Below are positions 1-7,063 of a stretch of DNA of 19,674 bases, in pieces. Under the pieces are notes generated by a model. That model ran no database searches, was not told the DNA's origin, and saw only the letters and a list, made by a program, of their open reading frames with translations. The DNA lies in NCBI GenBank assembly GCA_035506435.1, contig DATJPK010000109.1, positions 1 to 19,674 of the forward strand. Reading direction: 5' to 3'. A program made the position numbers and the translations under genes. Origin of the DNA: JACTUA01 sp035506435 (lineage in GTDB: Archaea > Halobacteriota > Methanomicrobia > Methanomicrobiales > JACTUA01). Numbering within the stretch: the stretch's first letter is position 1; each line of letters starts with the position of its first letter.

Positions 1-33
1 CCCCGGGCACCTTCGCCACGCCCGCCCAAAACC

Positions 34-54
34 TATTCAAGAACAGATTGAATA
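34..54. promoter_or_regulatory. perfect inverted repeat upstream of the first gene, candidate operator
   Basis: TATTCAA (34-40) and TTGAATA (48-54) form a perfect 7-bp inverted repeat around a 7-base spacer. It lies about 65 bases upstream of the ATG at 118 in an AT-rich patch that could also carry the TATA box. A second GC-rich dyad (CCCGCG at 68-73, CGCGGG at 87-92) follows in the presumed leader. A repressor or activator site is inference from symmetry and position only. Confidence 0.3.
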
Positions 55-117
55 TTCTCTTTTCCGGCCCGCGCAGATGACCACGGCGCGGGACCACCGG
101 GTACAGGGGGGATAGCC

Positions 118-399
118 ATGCCTGCGGGGAGCAGGCCGGAAACAGCAGGGATCGCCCTCGGCGAAGTGCTCCGGGAGGCGATCCGGGGGATCAGGAACGA
201 GATACTCCTCTACGGGGTTTTCGTGATTAGTGTCCTCTTTCTCTCGGGATGGTACGGTGTCGACGTGCTCAGGGAGCTGAAATACCCGATCCTCGGGTTC
301 GCGACCCTGGTACTCGTCGTGTACTTCATCGTCGTCCTGATCAACCTGTGGAAGGAAGGGCAGGTGCCGGGGCGCCCCCGGTCGCGGCAGCAGGGCTGA
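118..399 (+). CDS. small two-helix membrane protein, unknown function
   Basis: This 93-residue protein has a charged amphipathic N-terminus (to about residue 26), two hydrophobic segments at roughly residues 29-46 and 57-77, and a basic Arg/Lys/Gly-rich tail. The two helices are joined by a short charged loop, which suggests a helical hairpin in the cytoplasmic membrane. A strong purine-rich ribosome binding site (GGGGGGAT) lies just upstream of the ATG, and codon use is GC-rich like most of the window. I do not recognise a family. An AT-rich terminator-like stretch follows. The gene before it is outside the window, so operon membership is unknown. Confidence 0.65.
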   Translation: MPAGSRPETAGIALGEVLREAIRGIRNEILLYGVFVISVLFLSGWYGVDVLRELKYPILGFATLVLVVYFIVVLINLWKEGQVPGRPRSRQQG

Positions 400-438
400 C
401 CGGGGAAAACAAGACCCTTGGCTGAAATCAGGTCTGCA

Positions 439-463
439 GGTAACGTAAAAATATTACTTTTTT
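439..463 (+). terminator. T-rich terminator-like element
   Basis: GTAA-AAATA-TTAC can form a short hairpin and is followed by six T (458-463). It lies about 40-60 bases downstream of the stop of the small membrane protein. Archaeal termination depends mainly on the U-tract, so this is a plausible end for that transcript. Confidence 0.4.
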
Positions 464-513
464 CCAAATCTCACCCAAAATATCAGGTGTAAGTTGTTAA
501 CAATAAAGAAAGA

Positions 514-522
514 ATTATATAC
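514..522 (+). promoter_or_regulatory. TATA box of the LamG-PKD gene
   Basis: ATTATATAC lies about 48 bases upstream of the ATG at 566. A start site about 25 bases downstream would give a leader of roughly 20 bases holding the GGGGTGA ribosome binding site at 554-560. The surrounding 400-540 stretch is AT-rich and shows no gene. Confidence 0.5.
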
Positions 523-565
523 TATAAGATGAGAACCACCACCCCACCGGTAAGGGGTGAGAAGA

Positions 566-1645
566 ATGGCGTGGGTATCCTTGAATGTGCAATCATTACT
601 CTTGGTGATCGTTGTTGTAATGGGATTCTTCACTCTTCCAGCTTCAGCATCTCAGATGCTTTACTATTCATTCGATTTCGTTACATCGAATTCAGTGTTC
701 GTCCTGGACGATTCGGGTAATGGGCATCAGGGCGAAATCCATGGTGCTCCAATTGTTATTCAGGGCATCAAGGGCAATGCATTCCATTACAATGGAATTA
801 ATGATTTTATTTCGTTCGACCGGATCACGGAGAACGATTTCACAACCTGTTTCTGGGTGAATACCACCGATATCGGGATGAACCGGGAGAACTCGCACTG
901 GTATGGGGCCACCGGTATAGTGGATAACGAAAATATCGGGTCGGGCCACGACTGGGGCATCAGTCTGGGAGGAAATCAAATAATTTTCGGAGCAGACGAC
1001 TCATTGACTCATCCGAACATTGTCTCACAATCACAGGTGAATACCGGTCATTGGGTGAGTATTATTGGCACTCGAAATGCCTTGTCCGGGGAGATTCAAC
1101 TATATGTCAATGGGAAACTGGAAGGAACGGCCGTCGGGGGTAAAGGATCCCTGAACGCTGTACCGAAAATCTTTTTGGCAAATATGCATGCAGATAATTT
1201 CGATTACAAGCCATTCCTCAACGGAGCGATCGACGAATTAAAAATTTACGACAGTGTTCTCGACGAAAAAGAGAGAAGTGACTTCTGTTATGACGCCGGG
1301 AATCTGAAGGCGGATTTCCTCGCTTCTCCCACGGAAGGGGTCGCACCATTGCAGGTAAGCTTCAGCGATACTTCGTCCGGTTCTCCTACATCGTGGAGCT
1401 GGGATTTCGGTGATGGAAACACCCTACAGGAGCATAATCCGGGTCATGAATATACCCAGGAGGGAAGTTATTCTGTCACTCTTTCGATCACAAATGAAAC
1501 GAGCAGCGATACGACAAAAAAGACTCATTATATTATTGTTCATGGGTCGGTCCCGGAATTTCCAAATGCTATGATTCCGGTGATAATCATCTCCGGATTT
1601 ATTTGCGTTTTCCTGGCCGTCAGAACACGAAGGCAATTCAGGTAA
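566..1645 (+). CDS. secreted LamG/PKD-domain surface protein with PEF-CTERM-like sorting tail
   Basis: About 359 residues. It has an N-terminal signal peptide (hydrophobic residues 9-24, likely cleavage after Ala-Ser-Ala near 28), a LamG/concanavalin-like jelly-roll at about 31-243 (opening with YYSFD, DDSGNGHQG and a KGNAFHYNG strand), one PKD domain at about 247-325 with the WSWDFGDG signature, and a tail beginning VPEFP, then a hydrophobic helix and an Arg-rich end. That tail matches the PEF-CTERM type of archaeosortase target, so the protein is probably exported and lipid-anchored at the surface; the processing enzyme is not in this window. The ATG at 566 is preferred over the in-frame GTG at 557 because GGGGTGA ends five bases before it. 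Base composition is visibly AT-richer than the neighbours, which suggests acquisition. Ligand unknown, perhaps a glycan. Confidence 0.85.
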   Translation: MAWVSLNVQSLLLVIVVVMGFFTLPASASQMLYYSFDFVTSNSVFVLDDSGNGHQGEIHGAPIVIQGIKGNAFHYNGINDFISFDRITENDFTTCFWVNTTDIGMNRENSHWYGATGIVDNENIGSGHDWGISLGGNQIIFGADDSLTHPNIVSQSQVNTGHWVSIIGTRNALSGEIQLYVNGKLEGTAVGGKGSLNAVPKIFLANMHADNFDYKPFLNGAIDELKIYDSVLDEKERSDFCYDAGNLKADFLASPTEGVAPLQVSFSDTSSGSPTSWSWDFGDGNTLQEHNPGHEYTQEGSYSVTLSITNETSSDTTKKTHYIIVHGSVPEFPNAMIPVIIISGFICVFLAVRTRRQFR

Positions 1646-1647
1646 TA

Positions 1648-1658
1648 TTCTAATTTTT
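1648..1658 (+). terminator. short U-tract downstream of the LamG-PKD gene
   Basis: Two to three bases after the TAA stop an AT-rich run ends in five T (1654-1658). No strong hairpin is visible. It is a weak candidate for a U-tract archaeal terminator. Confidence 0.3.
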
Positions 1659-1715
1659 CACCAACAATGAATTTCTCCCGTCTCAACTTTAAGGTCCGGA
1701 GGATGTTACCCCCTA

Positions 1716-1724
1716 CAATATATT
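1716..1724 (+). promoter_or_regulatory. TATA box supporting a leaderless start
   Basis: CAATATATT lies about 20-25 bases before the ATG at 1741, so transcription would begin at or next to the start codon. No ribosome binding site sits at normal spacing. The only GGAGG (from 1697) is about 40 bases away and upstream of the TATA box. Confidence 0.45.
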
Positions 1725-1740
1725 GACCGGAATATCTAGT

Positions 1741-3111
1741 ATGGCAGTGTCCAGGTACTACAATGAGGACATCGAGACCGCCCCCCGCGATGCCCTCGAT
1801 GCCCTCGTTGATGAGCAGGTGCGGTACACGGTCGCCTACGCCGCCGAACACTCCCCCTTCTACCGGTCATGGTTCAGGAGCCATGGCATCGACCCCGCCT
1901 CTGTCAGGGACCACGAAGACCTCCTCGGCCTCCCGCTGGTGTCCGGGGATACCATCCGGGCCAGCCAGCCGCCCGATACCCCGGACTTCCTCTTCCGGAG
2001 CGTGGACTGGCCCGAGGTGTTCACCGTCCACGAGACGAGCGGCACGAGCGGCACCCCGAAGGCCTTCTTCCTCACATGGCAGGACTGGGAACGGTACGCC
2101 GAGAAGTACGCCCGCGCCTTCGTCTCGCAGGGCTTTTCGAAGGGCGACCGGGTCGTCATCTGTTTCCCCTATGGTCGGAACGTGGGGGCGAACACCATGA
2201 CCCTCTCGGCCCGGGCCATCGGGATGACCATGATCCCCGGGGGCACCTGCTACGCCCCGGCGAGGATCATCGGGCGGTACCACCCGACGGCCATCGTCGG
2301 GTCGGTCTTCCGGTTCCTCGCCCTCGCCCGCGAGCTTTCGGCGGAGGGCATCCAACCCGCGGAGTCCGGGGTGAAGAGGCTCGTCGCCGGCGGCGAGTCC
2401 TTCGCCCCCGAGTCGAGGGCTTACATCGAGGAGACCTGGGGCTGCCCGGTCCACAACACCTATGGATCGACCGAGGGGACCATGTGCGGGGAGTGCGAGC
2501 GGCACCTCGGCCTCCACGTGCCCGAGGACCTAGTCCATCTGGATATCTACGACCCAGGGCTCCGGTCGTTCGTTCCCGACGGTGAGTGCGGCCGGATCGT
2601 CCTCTCGACGCTCATCGGGAAGGGGGAGCACTGCGGCACCCTCCTCCTCAACTACGATACCGGGGACAGCTCGGCGGTGATCTCCCGGGAGCGCTGTCCC
2701 TGCGGCCGGACACACCTGCGGATCATGAACCCCACCAGGGATGCCGAGACCGTCCGGGTCGCCGGGGTATATTTCGGCCGCATCGACGTGGAACGTGGCG
2801 TGTTCCAGCGGGAGAACCTGGAGGACCTGACCGGGGAGTACGAGTCGTTCCTCGTACCGGGCGACCGGCCCGGCGGGGTCGTTCTCCGGGTCTCGGTGGA
2901 GGTCCGCGACCCGCGCGGGGCGGACCGGGAAGGGATCCGGGACCGGTTCATCCGGGGTTTCATCGGGAACAACCCCCGCCTGCGGAAAATCGTCGACGAA
3001 GGGACCCTGGGTTTCACCTTCAGGTTCGCGGAACCGGGGGGCCTCGAGCTCTCGCGGGTCCCGGCACGGCCGAGGCGGCTTATTGACCGCAGGGAGGGTT
3101 CGAAAACCTGA
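1741..3111 (+). CDS. PaaK-family adenylate-forming enzyme, probable coenzyme F390 synthetase
   Basis: A 456-residue member of the phenylacetate-CoA ligase branch of the ANL superfamily. The P-loop-like motif TSGTSGTPK is at about 99-107, the adenylation-core motif NTYGSTEG lies mid-protein, and the family's Cys-rich CPCGR turn and a C-terminal mini-domain follow. In methanogens such proteins include coenzyme F390 synthetase, which adenylylates oxidised F420 on oxygen exposure. cofE, which makes the F420 polyglutamate tail, is next on the opposite strand, and rubrerythrin is nearby, so that role fits; a CoA ligase for an aryl or acyl acid remains possible. The ATG at 1741 is chosen over the in-frame TTG at 1723 because the TATA box predicts a leaderless transcript there. 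The last codons and the TGA stop lie inside a copy of the intergenic repeat, so the C-terminal tail may have been replaced by repeat insertion. Confidence 0.8.
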   Translation: MAVSRYYNEDIETAPRDALDALVDEQVRYTVAYAAEHSPFYRSWFRSHGIDPASVRDHEDLLGLPLVSGDTIRASQPPDTPDFLFRSVDWPEVFTVHETSGTSGTPKAFFLTWQDWERYAEKYARAFVSQGFSKGDRVVICFPYGRNVGANTMTLSARAIGMTMIPGGTCYAPARIIGRYHPTAIVGSVFRFLALARELSAEGIQPAESGVKRLVAGGESFAPESRAYIEETWGCPVHNTYGSTEGTMCGECERHLGLHVPEDLVHLDIYDPGLRSFVPDGECGRIVLSTLIGKGEHCGTLLLNYDTGDSSAVISRERCPCGRTHLRIMNPTRDAETVRVAGVYFGRIDVERGVFQRENLEDLTGEYESFLVPGDRPGGVVLRVSVEVRDPRGADREGIRDRFIRGFIGNNPRLRKIVDEGTLGFTFRFAEPGGLELSRVPARPRRLIDRREGSKT

Positions 3112-3257
3112 TGGTTCTCTCACCGCCGCCCCTGCCAGGGTCGTCGTTCGTAGAACCCGACCTGGAGCGACCACGACCATTTCCAAAGGAAATGGGAGTG
3201 CAGCGACGAAGTCGCGGCGACGCCATCAGGCGGGGTGCGATTGGGTTCCTCTGAACT
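3096..3257. repeat. intergenic mini-hairpin (REP-like) repeat element, copy 1
   Basis: The stretch between the adenylating enzyme and cofE is a string of small perfect hairpins with 3-4 base loops: AACC-TGAT-GGTT near 3106-3117, CATTTCC-AAA-GGAAATG (3178-3194), GCGAC-GAA-GTCGC (3203-3215) and CGCC-ATCA-GGCG (3221-3232). Parts match the 6806-6959 region in the same orientation: the block ending in CCTGATGGTTCTCTCACC, the AGAACCCGACC-GGAGCGACC block, and GCCATCAGGCGGGGTGCGAT. It overlaps the 3' end of the upstream gene. No coding is supported here. Confidence 0.6.
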
Positions 3258-3278
3258 CACCTGGCGCATTCGCTTCGG

Positions 3279-4043
3279 TTACTTCTTCTTCCCGGTCCCT
3301 GCCACGTACACCCCGACGGCCTTCCGGATGATGTCCTCGGCTGGCCTGAAATAGAGGTCGTCGTGGCCGGTCCACCGGCCGCAGCCCCGGAAGACCGCCG
3401 CCGGGATGCCCTGGTGGCTCTCGCCCATCACGAAGTTCGCAAACCCCGCGATCTCGTCGACCACCGCCTCCTCGGTGATAAGGAGGACGTGGCCGAACAG
3501 GTCGGTGTCGTTCCGGTAGTCGCGGATGGCGGGGAAGCCCGCCCACCCGACGGCATTCCCCGTCTGGCCCCTCCGGAACGCCCGGCCGCAGGTGTCGGTG
3601 ATAATGACCCCGACGTCCTTCCCGGTCCGGGCGCGGATGGCCTCCCGGATCTCCCGGGCGCCGCCCATCGGGTCGGGCGGGAGGAGGATCACCATCCCGT
3701 CCTCGATGTTGGAACGGTCCACTCCCGACCTGACGCCGATATGGCCGAAGGGCAGCTCCGAGAGGATGAAGGGATGCTCGAGCAGGACATCCTTTGCCTC
3801 GTCGAGTACGGACTGGACAAACCGGGGGTCCTCCCGGTCCCGCTTCGCGATCCGCTCGGCCTGCTCAGAGGGCCGGATATCGGCGAGCCTGCGGGTGAAC
3901 CCCTTCGCCTTCGAATAGATGGTCGATGCAAGGACGAGGATGTCCCCGTCTTCAAACCCGAACCGTTCGCAGGTAAGCGCCGGGATGTCGTCTCCTTTCC
4001 GGATGAGTGGGAGCCCCTCGACGGGGATCACCTTGATGGTCAT
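3279..4043 (-). CDS. cofE: coenzyme F420:L-glutamate ligase (gamma-glutamyl ligase)
   Basis: CofE adds glutamates in gamma linkage to F420-0 using GTP, the last steps of coenzyme F420 synthesis in the cytoplasm. The 254-residue length fits archaeal CofE (about 250). Family hallmarks are the N-terminal IKVIPVEGLPLI strand, the DGDILVLAS-T-YSKAKG segment, the HIGVRSGVDRSN loop with the following LPPDP, and the IITDTCGRAFRRGQTGNAVGWAG metal/nucleotide region. An in-frame ATG at 4070 exists, but the TATA-like CCTTTTATGG (4067-4076) overlaps it and sits about 28 bases before the ATG at 4043. I therefore take 4043 as a leaderless start, which also gives the usual CofE N-terminus. The gene is divergent from dedA and convergent with the probable F390 synthetase. 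Confidence 0.92.
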   Translation of the reverse strand: MTIKVIPVEGLPLIRKGDDIPALTCERFGFEDGDILVLASTIYSKAKGFTRRLADIRPSEQAERIAKRDREDPRFVQSVLDEAKDVLLEHPFILSELPFGHIGVRSGVDRSNIEDGMVILLPPDPMGGAREIREAIRARTGKDVGVIITDTCGRAFRRGQTGNAVGWAGFPAIRDYRNDTDLFGHVLLITEEAVVDEIAGFANFVMGESHQGIPAAVFRGCGRWTGHDDLYFRPAEDIIRKAVGVYVAGTGKKK

Positions 4044-4066
4044 GGATGGAGGTTTCCCCTTCCCGG

Positions 4067-4076
4067 CCATAAAAGG
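4067..4076 (-). promoter_or_regulatory. TATA box of cofE
   Basis: On the minus strand CCTTTTATGG is centred about 28 bases before the ATG at 4043, the spacing expected for a leaderless archaeal transcript. It decides between the two in-frame ATG codons (4070 and 4043). Confidence 0.4.
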
Positions 4077-4158
4077 AATGGTGTGGATTCCCGCGGCCCG
4101 TCCCCGACCATCCGGGGACCGGGTGCCCCGGCACGGACCCCGGAAAATGTCCCGCGGT

Positions 4159-4167
4159 ATTCTTATA
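4159..4167 (+). promoter_or_regulatory. TATA box of the DedA-family gene
   Basis: ATTCTTATA is centred about 29 bases upstream of the ATG at 4193, suggesting a nearly leaderless mRNA. A GGGGAT purine run also lies just before the start codon. Confidence 0.4.
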
Positions 4168-4192
4168 GGTAGGGGAGTAAGCAGGGGATGGG

Positions 4193-4852
4193 ATGAGCCT
4201 GCTCACCGGGATCTTCAACGCGTCGACGGAGAACGCCCCGTCCCTCCTCGGACCTGCGATCCACTCGGGCTTCTGGTTCTACGTGATCGTCTTCGTCGTG
4301 ATCCTGGTCGGCGCCGTGTTCATCATCACGCCGGTTCCCGAGAACAGCCTCCTCTTCATCGCAGGGGCCCTTGCGGTCTCGGGCCAGGTGTCCCTCGGCT
4401 GGGTGCTTGCTGCATCCGTCGCGGGAGCGTACGTCGGGTACGACCTGAACTACTGGACCGGGAGGTTCTTCTCCCTCGCCGTCTGCCGGCGGTTCTGCCC
4501 CAACATCCTCCATGGGAGGAACATCGAGAAGACCCGGGCCTTCATGGAGCGGTTCGGGCCCGTTTCCGTCGTGATCAGCCGGTTCATCCCCGCCGTCAAC
4601 CTCCCTCCCTTCTTCGCGGGCCTTGATTCCATGGACTACGGACGGTACGTGGTGGTGAACCTCGCGGGGGCGGTCCTGTGGTGCGGGGTCACCGTCCTCC
4701 TCGGGTACTACGTCGGGAGTTTCGACATCATCCAGGACTACGTGAACCTGCTCTTTGACCTTGCGATCCTCGTGACCCTCGCGGCCATCGCCTACTCGGC
4801 CGTCACCACGCTGGTGGCCCGGAGAAAGGCCGACGGTGAACACCCGGCCTGA
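4193..4852 (+). CDS. DedA-family (SNARE-associated/VTT domain) membrane protein
   Basis: A 219-residue polytopic membrane protein with hydrophobic segments at about 27-46, 52-80, 150-176 and 188-208. DedA hallmarks are TPVPEN at 46-51 (acidic residue Glu50), the GYDLNYWTGR motif at 82-91 and the re-entrant ISRFIPAVNLPPFFAG segment at 128-143. The family acts in membrane-potential-dependent transport and, for some members, undecaprenyl-phosphate or lipid scrambling; the archaeal substrate is not known. Oddity: bacterial members usually carry a second arginine six residues after the SRFIP arginine, and here that position is Asn136. The gene is divergent from cofE across about 150 bases and convergent with rubrerythrin, so it is probably monocistronic. 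Confidence 0.85.
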   Translation: MSLLTGIFNASTENAPSLLGPAIHSGFWFYVIVFVVILVGAVFIITPVPENSLLFIAGALAVSGQVSLGWVLAASVAGAYVGYDLNYWTGRFFSLAVCRRFCPNILHGRNIEKTRAFMERFGPVSVVISRFIPAVNLPPFFAGLDSMDYGRYVVVNLAGAVLWCGVTVLLGYYVGSFDIIQDYVNLLFDLAILVTLAAIAYSAVTTLVARRKADGEHPA

Positions 4853-4925
4853 CCGCGCTGGAGGGCGGGAAAGGAGCGTCCCGTCTCGGGGTCACGGCGG
4901 GCTGCAGAAACAGGATGGGGGAGGG

Positions 4926-5498
4926 TCAGTAGTTCTCGCACCAGGCCTCGAAATAGGCCCTCGCATGGGCGCAGACGGGGCATTTCAGGGGGACCTCGGC
5001 CGACTCGTGGACGTACCCGCAGTTCCGGCATTTCCATTTTATCGCCGCAGGCCGCTTGAAAACCGTCCCCTTCCCGACGTTTTCAAGGAGCTTCAGATAA
5101 CGCCGCTCGTGGTACGCCTCCACCTTCGCGACCTGCTGGAAGGTGTTCGCCACGTCGGCAAACCCCTCCTTCTCCGCCACCGCCCCGAAACCGGGGTAGA
5201 GCGTCCCCCACTCGAACTTCTCCCCCTCGGCGGCGGCCTTCAGGTTTGCCGCAGTGGATCCGGTAATGCCCGCCGGGTAGGAGGCGGTGATCTCGGCGGT
5301 GCCCCCCTTCAGGTGGTTGAAGAACAGCTGGGCATGTTCCCGCTCGTTGTCCGAGGTCTCCTGGAAGATCCCGGAGATCTGTTCGTATCCTTCCTTACGC
5401 GCGACGCTCGCGAAAAAGCTGTACCTCGTCCGCGCCTGTGACTCCCCGGCGAAGGCGGCGAGCAGGTTCTTCTCGGTCTGGCTGCCCTTGAACTCCAT
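4926..5498 (-). CDS. rbr: rubrerythrin
   Basis: A 190-residue classical rubrerythrin, a non-haem di-iron peroxidase that reduces hydrogen peroxide in the cytoplasm of anaerobes. The N-terminal four-helix ferritin-like domain carries Glu19, Glu52-x-x-His55, Glu93 and Glu127-x-x-His130 as di-iron ligands. The C-terminal rubredoxin-like domain has Cys157-x-x-Cys160 and Cys173-x-x-Cys176. Length and domain order are standard. The start is supported by GAGGTGC a few bases before the ATG at 5498. It is divergent from the Fe-S aldo/keto reductase across about 164 bases, and near cofE and the probable F390 synthetase, which fits an oxygen-stress setting. Confidence 0.96.
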   Translation of the reverse strand: MEFKGSQTEKNLLAAFAGESQARTRYSFFASVARKEGYEQISGIFQETSDNEREHAQLFFNHLKGGTAEITASYPAGITGSTAANLKAAAEGEKFEWGTLYPGFGAVAEKEGFADVANTFQQVAKVEAYHERRYLKLLENVGKGTVFKRPAAIKWKCRNCGYVHESAEVPLKCPVCAHARAYFEAWCENY

Positions 5499-5662
5499 GA
5501 TGCACCTCGAAGGTCGTTCCCGACCGGCTGTCGGGAGAAACGGATAGGATCTCTTCCCGGCACCTCAAGAACCCTCCGTTCCCGGGCGGGATGGCAGGGC
5601 AGGGGATGGAGGTTTCATATGGGTGCAGGGAAATGTGATCGAACAGGCGCAGGAGAATCACG

Positions 5663-6805
5663 ATGCTCTACCGGAAGATGAAGAAGGCGGAACCCGGGCT
5701 TTCGATTCTCGGGTTCGGGGCGATGCGGCTACCGGTCCTCCCCGACGGCCATGTCGATGTGCCGGAGGCGACCCGGATGATCCGGTACGCCGTCGACCAC
5801 GGGGTCAACTACGTCGATACCGCGTACCCCTACCACAATGGCGAGAGCGAGCCGGCGGTGGGTGCTGCCCTCCGGGACGGGTACCGCGAACGGATCCACC
5901 TGGCAACGAAGCTCCCAAGCTGGCTGATCGGCTCCCGGGGGGACATGGACAAATACCTCGACGAGCAGCTCGCGAAGCTCAGGACGGACCACATCGATTT
6001 TTACCTTGTCCACGGCCTGATCGGGCCGTTCTGGGAGCGGCTCACCACCCTCGGGGTTCTCGAGTTCCTCGACGACGCCATCGCCGACGGGAGGATCCGG
6101 TATGCCGGGTTTTCCTTCCACGACACGACGAAGCTTTTCCGGAAGATCGTCGATGCCTATGACTGGACCTTCGCCCAGATCCAGTACAACTTCATGGACG
6201 AGGATTACCAGGCAGGCACGAAGGGCCTCCACTACGCCGCGAAGAAGGGGCTCGGGGTCGTGGTCATGGAACCGATCCGCGGGGGGCTCCTCGCCCGCGA
6301 TGTCCCCGGTATAACGGAGCTCTGGCAGAAAGCCCCGGCAGAGCGCACACCGGCAGAATGGGCGCTCCGCTGGGTCTGGAACCACCCCGAGGTCACCGTC
6401 GTTCTCTCGGGGATGTCCACCTTCGACCAGGTGGTGGAGAACGTCTCCTTCGCAGACACCGGGAAACCGGGCACGCTCACGAAGAAGGAACTTGCCCTCT
6501 ACGACCGGGTGAAGAAGGAGTTCAGGAAGCGGATGGCCATCCCCTGCACCGGCTGCAAGTACTGCCAGCCCTGCCCCCACGGGGTGAGCATCCCCGAGTG
6601 CTTCGAGCTTTACAACCAGGCGCACATGTACGACGCGAAGGAGTCCGTGGCCCAGCAGTACAGCATGTTCCTCGGCGGGTTCTTCGACGGGGTCCCCTCG
6701 TATGCCTCCTGCTGCCAGGACTGCGGCGAGTGCGAGGACAAGTGCCCCCAGGGACTCCCGGTCCGGGAGAACCTGCGGAAGGTGTCGGAGTACTTCGGGA
6801 GATAG
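5663..6805 (+). CDS. aldo/keto reductase with C-terminal [4Fe-4S] ferredoxin-like domain
   Basis: A 380-residue protein: a TIM-barrel aldo/keto reductase (about 1-285) with the tetrad Asp52, Tyr57, Lys83, His117, fused to a Cys-rich tail. The tail has Cys295-x2-Cys298-x2-Cys301-x2-Cys304-Pro and Cys351-x2-Cys354-x2-Cys357-x3-Cys361-Pro, enough ligands for two [4Fe-4S] clusters. Such fusions are common in anaerobes and methanogens; the iron-sulfur part probably couples the barrel to ferredoxin-like electron flow, but substrate and cofactor are unknown. The start is supported by AGGAG (5651-5655) before the ATG and by a TATA-like TTTCATATG (5613-5621). The gene is divergent from rubrerythrin and ends directly at the first unit of a 57-bp tandem repeat. 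Confidence 0.92.
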   Translation: MLYRKMKKAEPGLSILGFGAMRLPVLPDGHVDVPEATRMIRYAVDHGVNYVDTAYPYHNGESEPAVGAALRDGYRERIHLATKLPSWLIGSRGDMDKYLDEQLAKLRTDHIDFYLVHGLIGPFWERLTTLGVLEFLDDAIADGRIRYAGFSFHDTTKLFRKIVDAYDWTFAQIQYNFMDEDYQAGTKGLHYAAKKGLGVVVMEPIRGGLLARDVPGITELWQKAPAERTPAEWALRWVWNHPEVTVVLSGMSTFDQVVENVSFADTGKPGTLTKKELALYDRVKKEFRKRMAIPCTGCKYCQPCPHGVSIPECFELYNQAHMYDAKESVAQQYSMFLGGFFDGVPSYASCCQDCGECEDKCPQGLPVRENLRKVSEYFGR

Positions 6806-6919
6806 GAGGGTTCATCAGAACCCGACTAGGAGCGACCCGCCATCAGGCAGGGTGCGACCAGCGAGGGTTCATCAGAACCCGACCAGGAGCGACCCGCCAT
6901 CAGGCGGGGTGCGATAGGA
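6806..6919. repeat. two tandem 57-bp direct repeats with hairpin cores
   Basis: Units 6806-6862 and 6863-6919 are nearly identical. Each starts GAGGGTTC and contains the hairpin GGTTC-ATCA-GAACC, the block AGGAGCGACCCGC and CGCC-ATCA-GGCG. The first unit has GGCA instead of GGCG, breaking the last stem pair. They begin one base after the stop codon of the aldo/keto reductase. Related blocks lie at 3096-3257 in the same orientation. No spacers, so this is not a CRISPR array. Confidence 0.8.
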
Positions 6920-6959
6920 GCGAAGGTTCAAGAACCTGATGGTTCTCTCACCCGCCGCC
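6920..6959. repeat. third, diverged repeat unit shared with the 3096-3130 block
   Basis: This unit contains GGTTCAAGAACC and GAACC-TGAT-GGTTC hairpins. It shares CCTGATGGTTCTCTCACC and the following GCCGCC with the 3096-3130 copy, in the same orientation. The remaining stretch up to 7063 shows no gene; it presumably carries the promoter of the phosphatase gene, but no clear TATA box stands out. Confidence 0.65.
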
Positions 6960-7063
6960 ACCACCACCGAGGCTGGGCGGATACGGCAACGGATTCGGCG
7001 CCGTGGGGGAGAGAAAATTGATTGCCTCCCGGTAGAGAGGTACATTTCGGGGGCACCGCCGGG

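Noticed and set aside
6358..6939. Plus-strand open frame running through the tandem repeats, giving a repeated peptide
   Set aside because: It is an alternate frame of the aldo/keto reductase gene; the peptide repeats only because 57 is a multiple of three.
6806..6959. Possible CRISPR array
   Set aside because: The units are contiguous 57-bp direct repeats with no unique spacers, only two full copies and one diverged one, and related blocks occur at another site.
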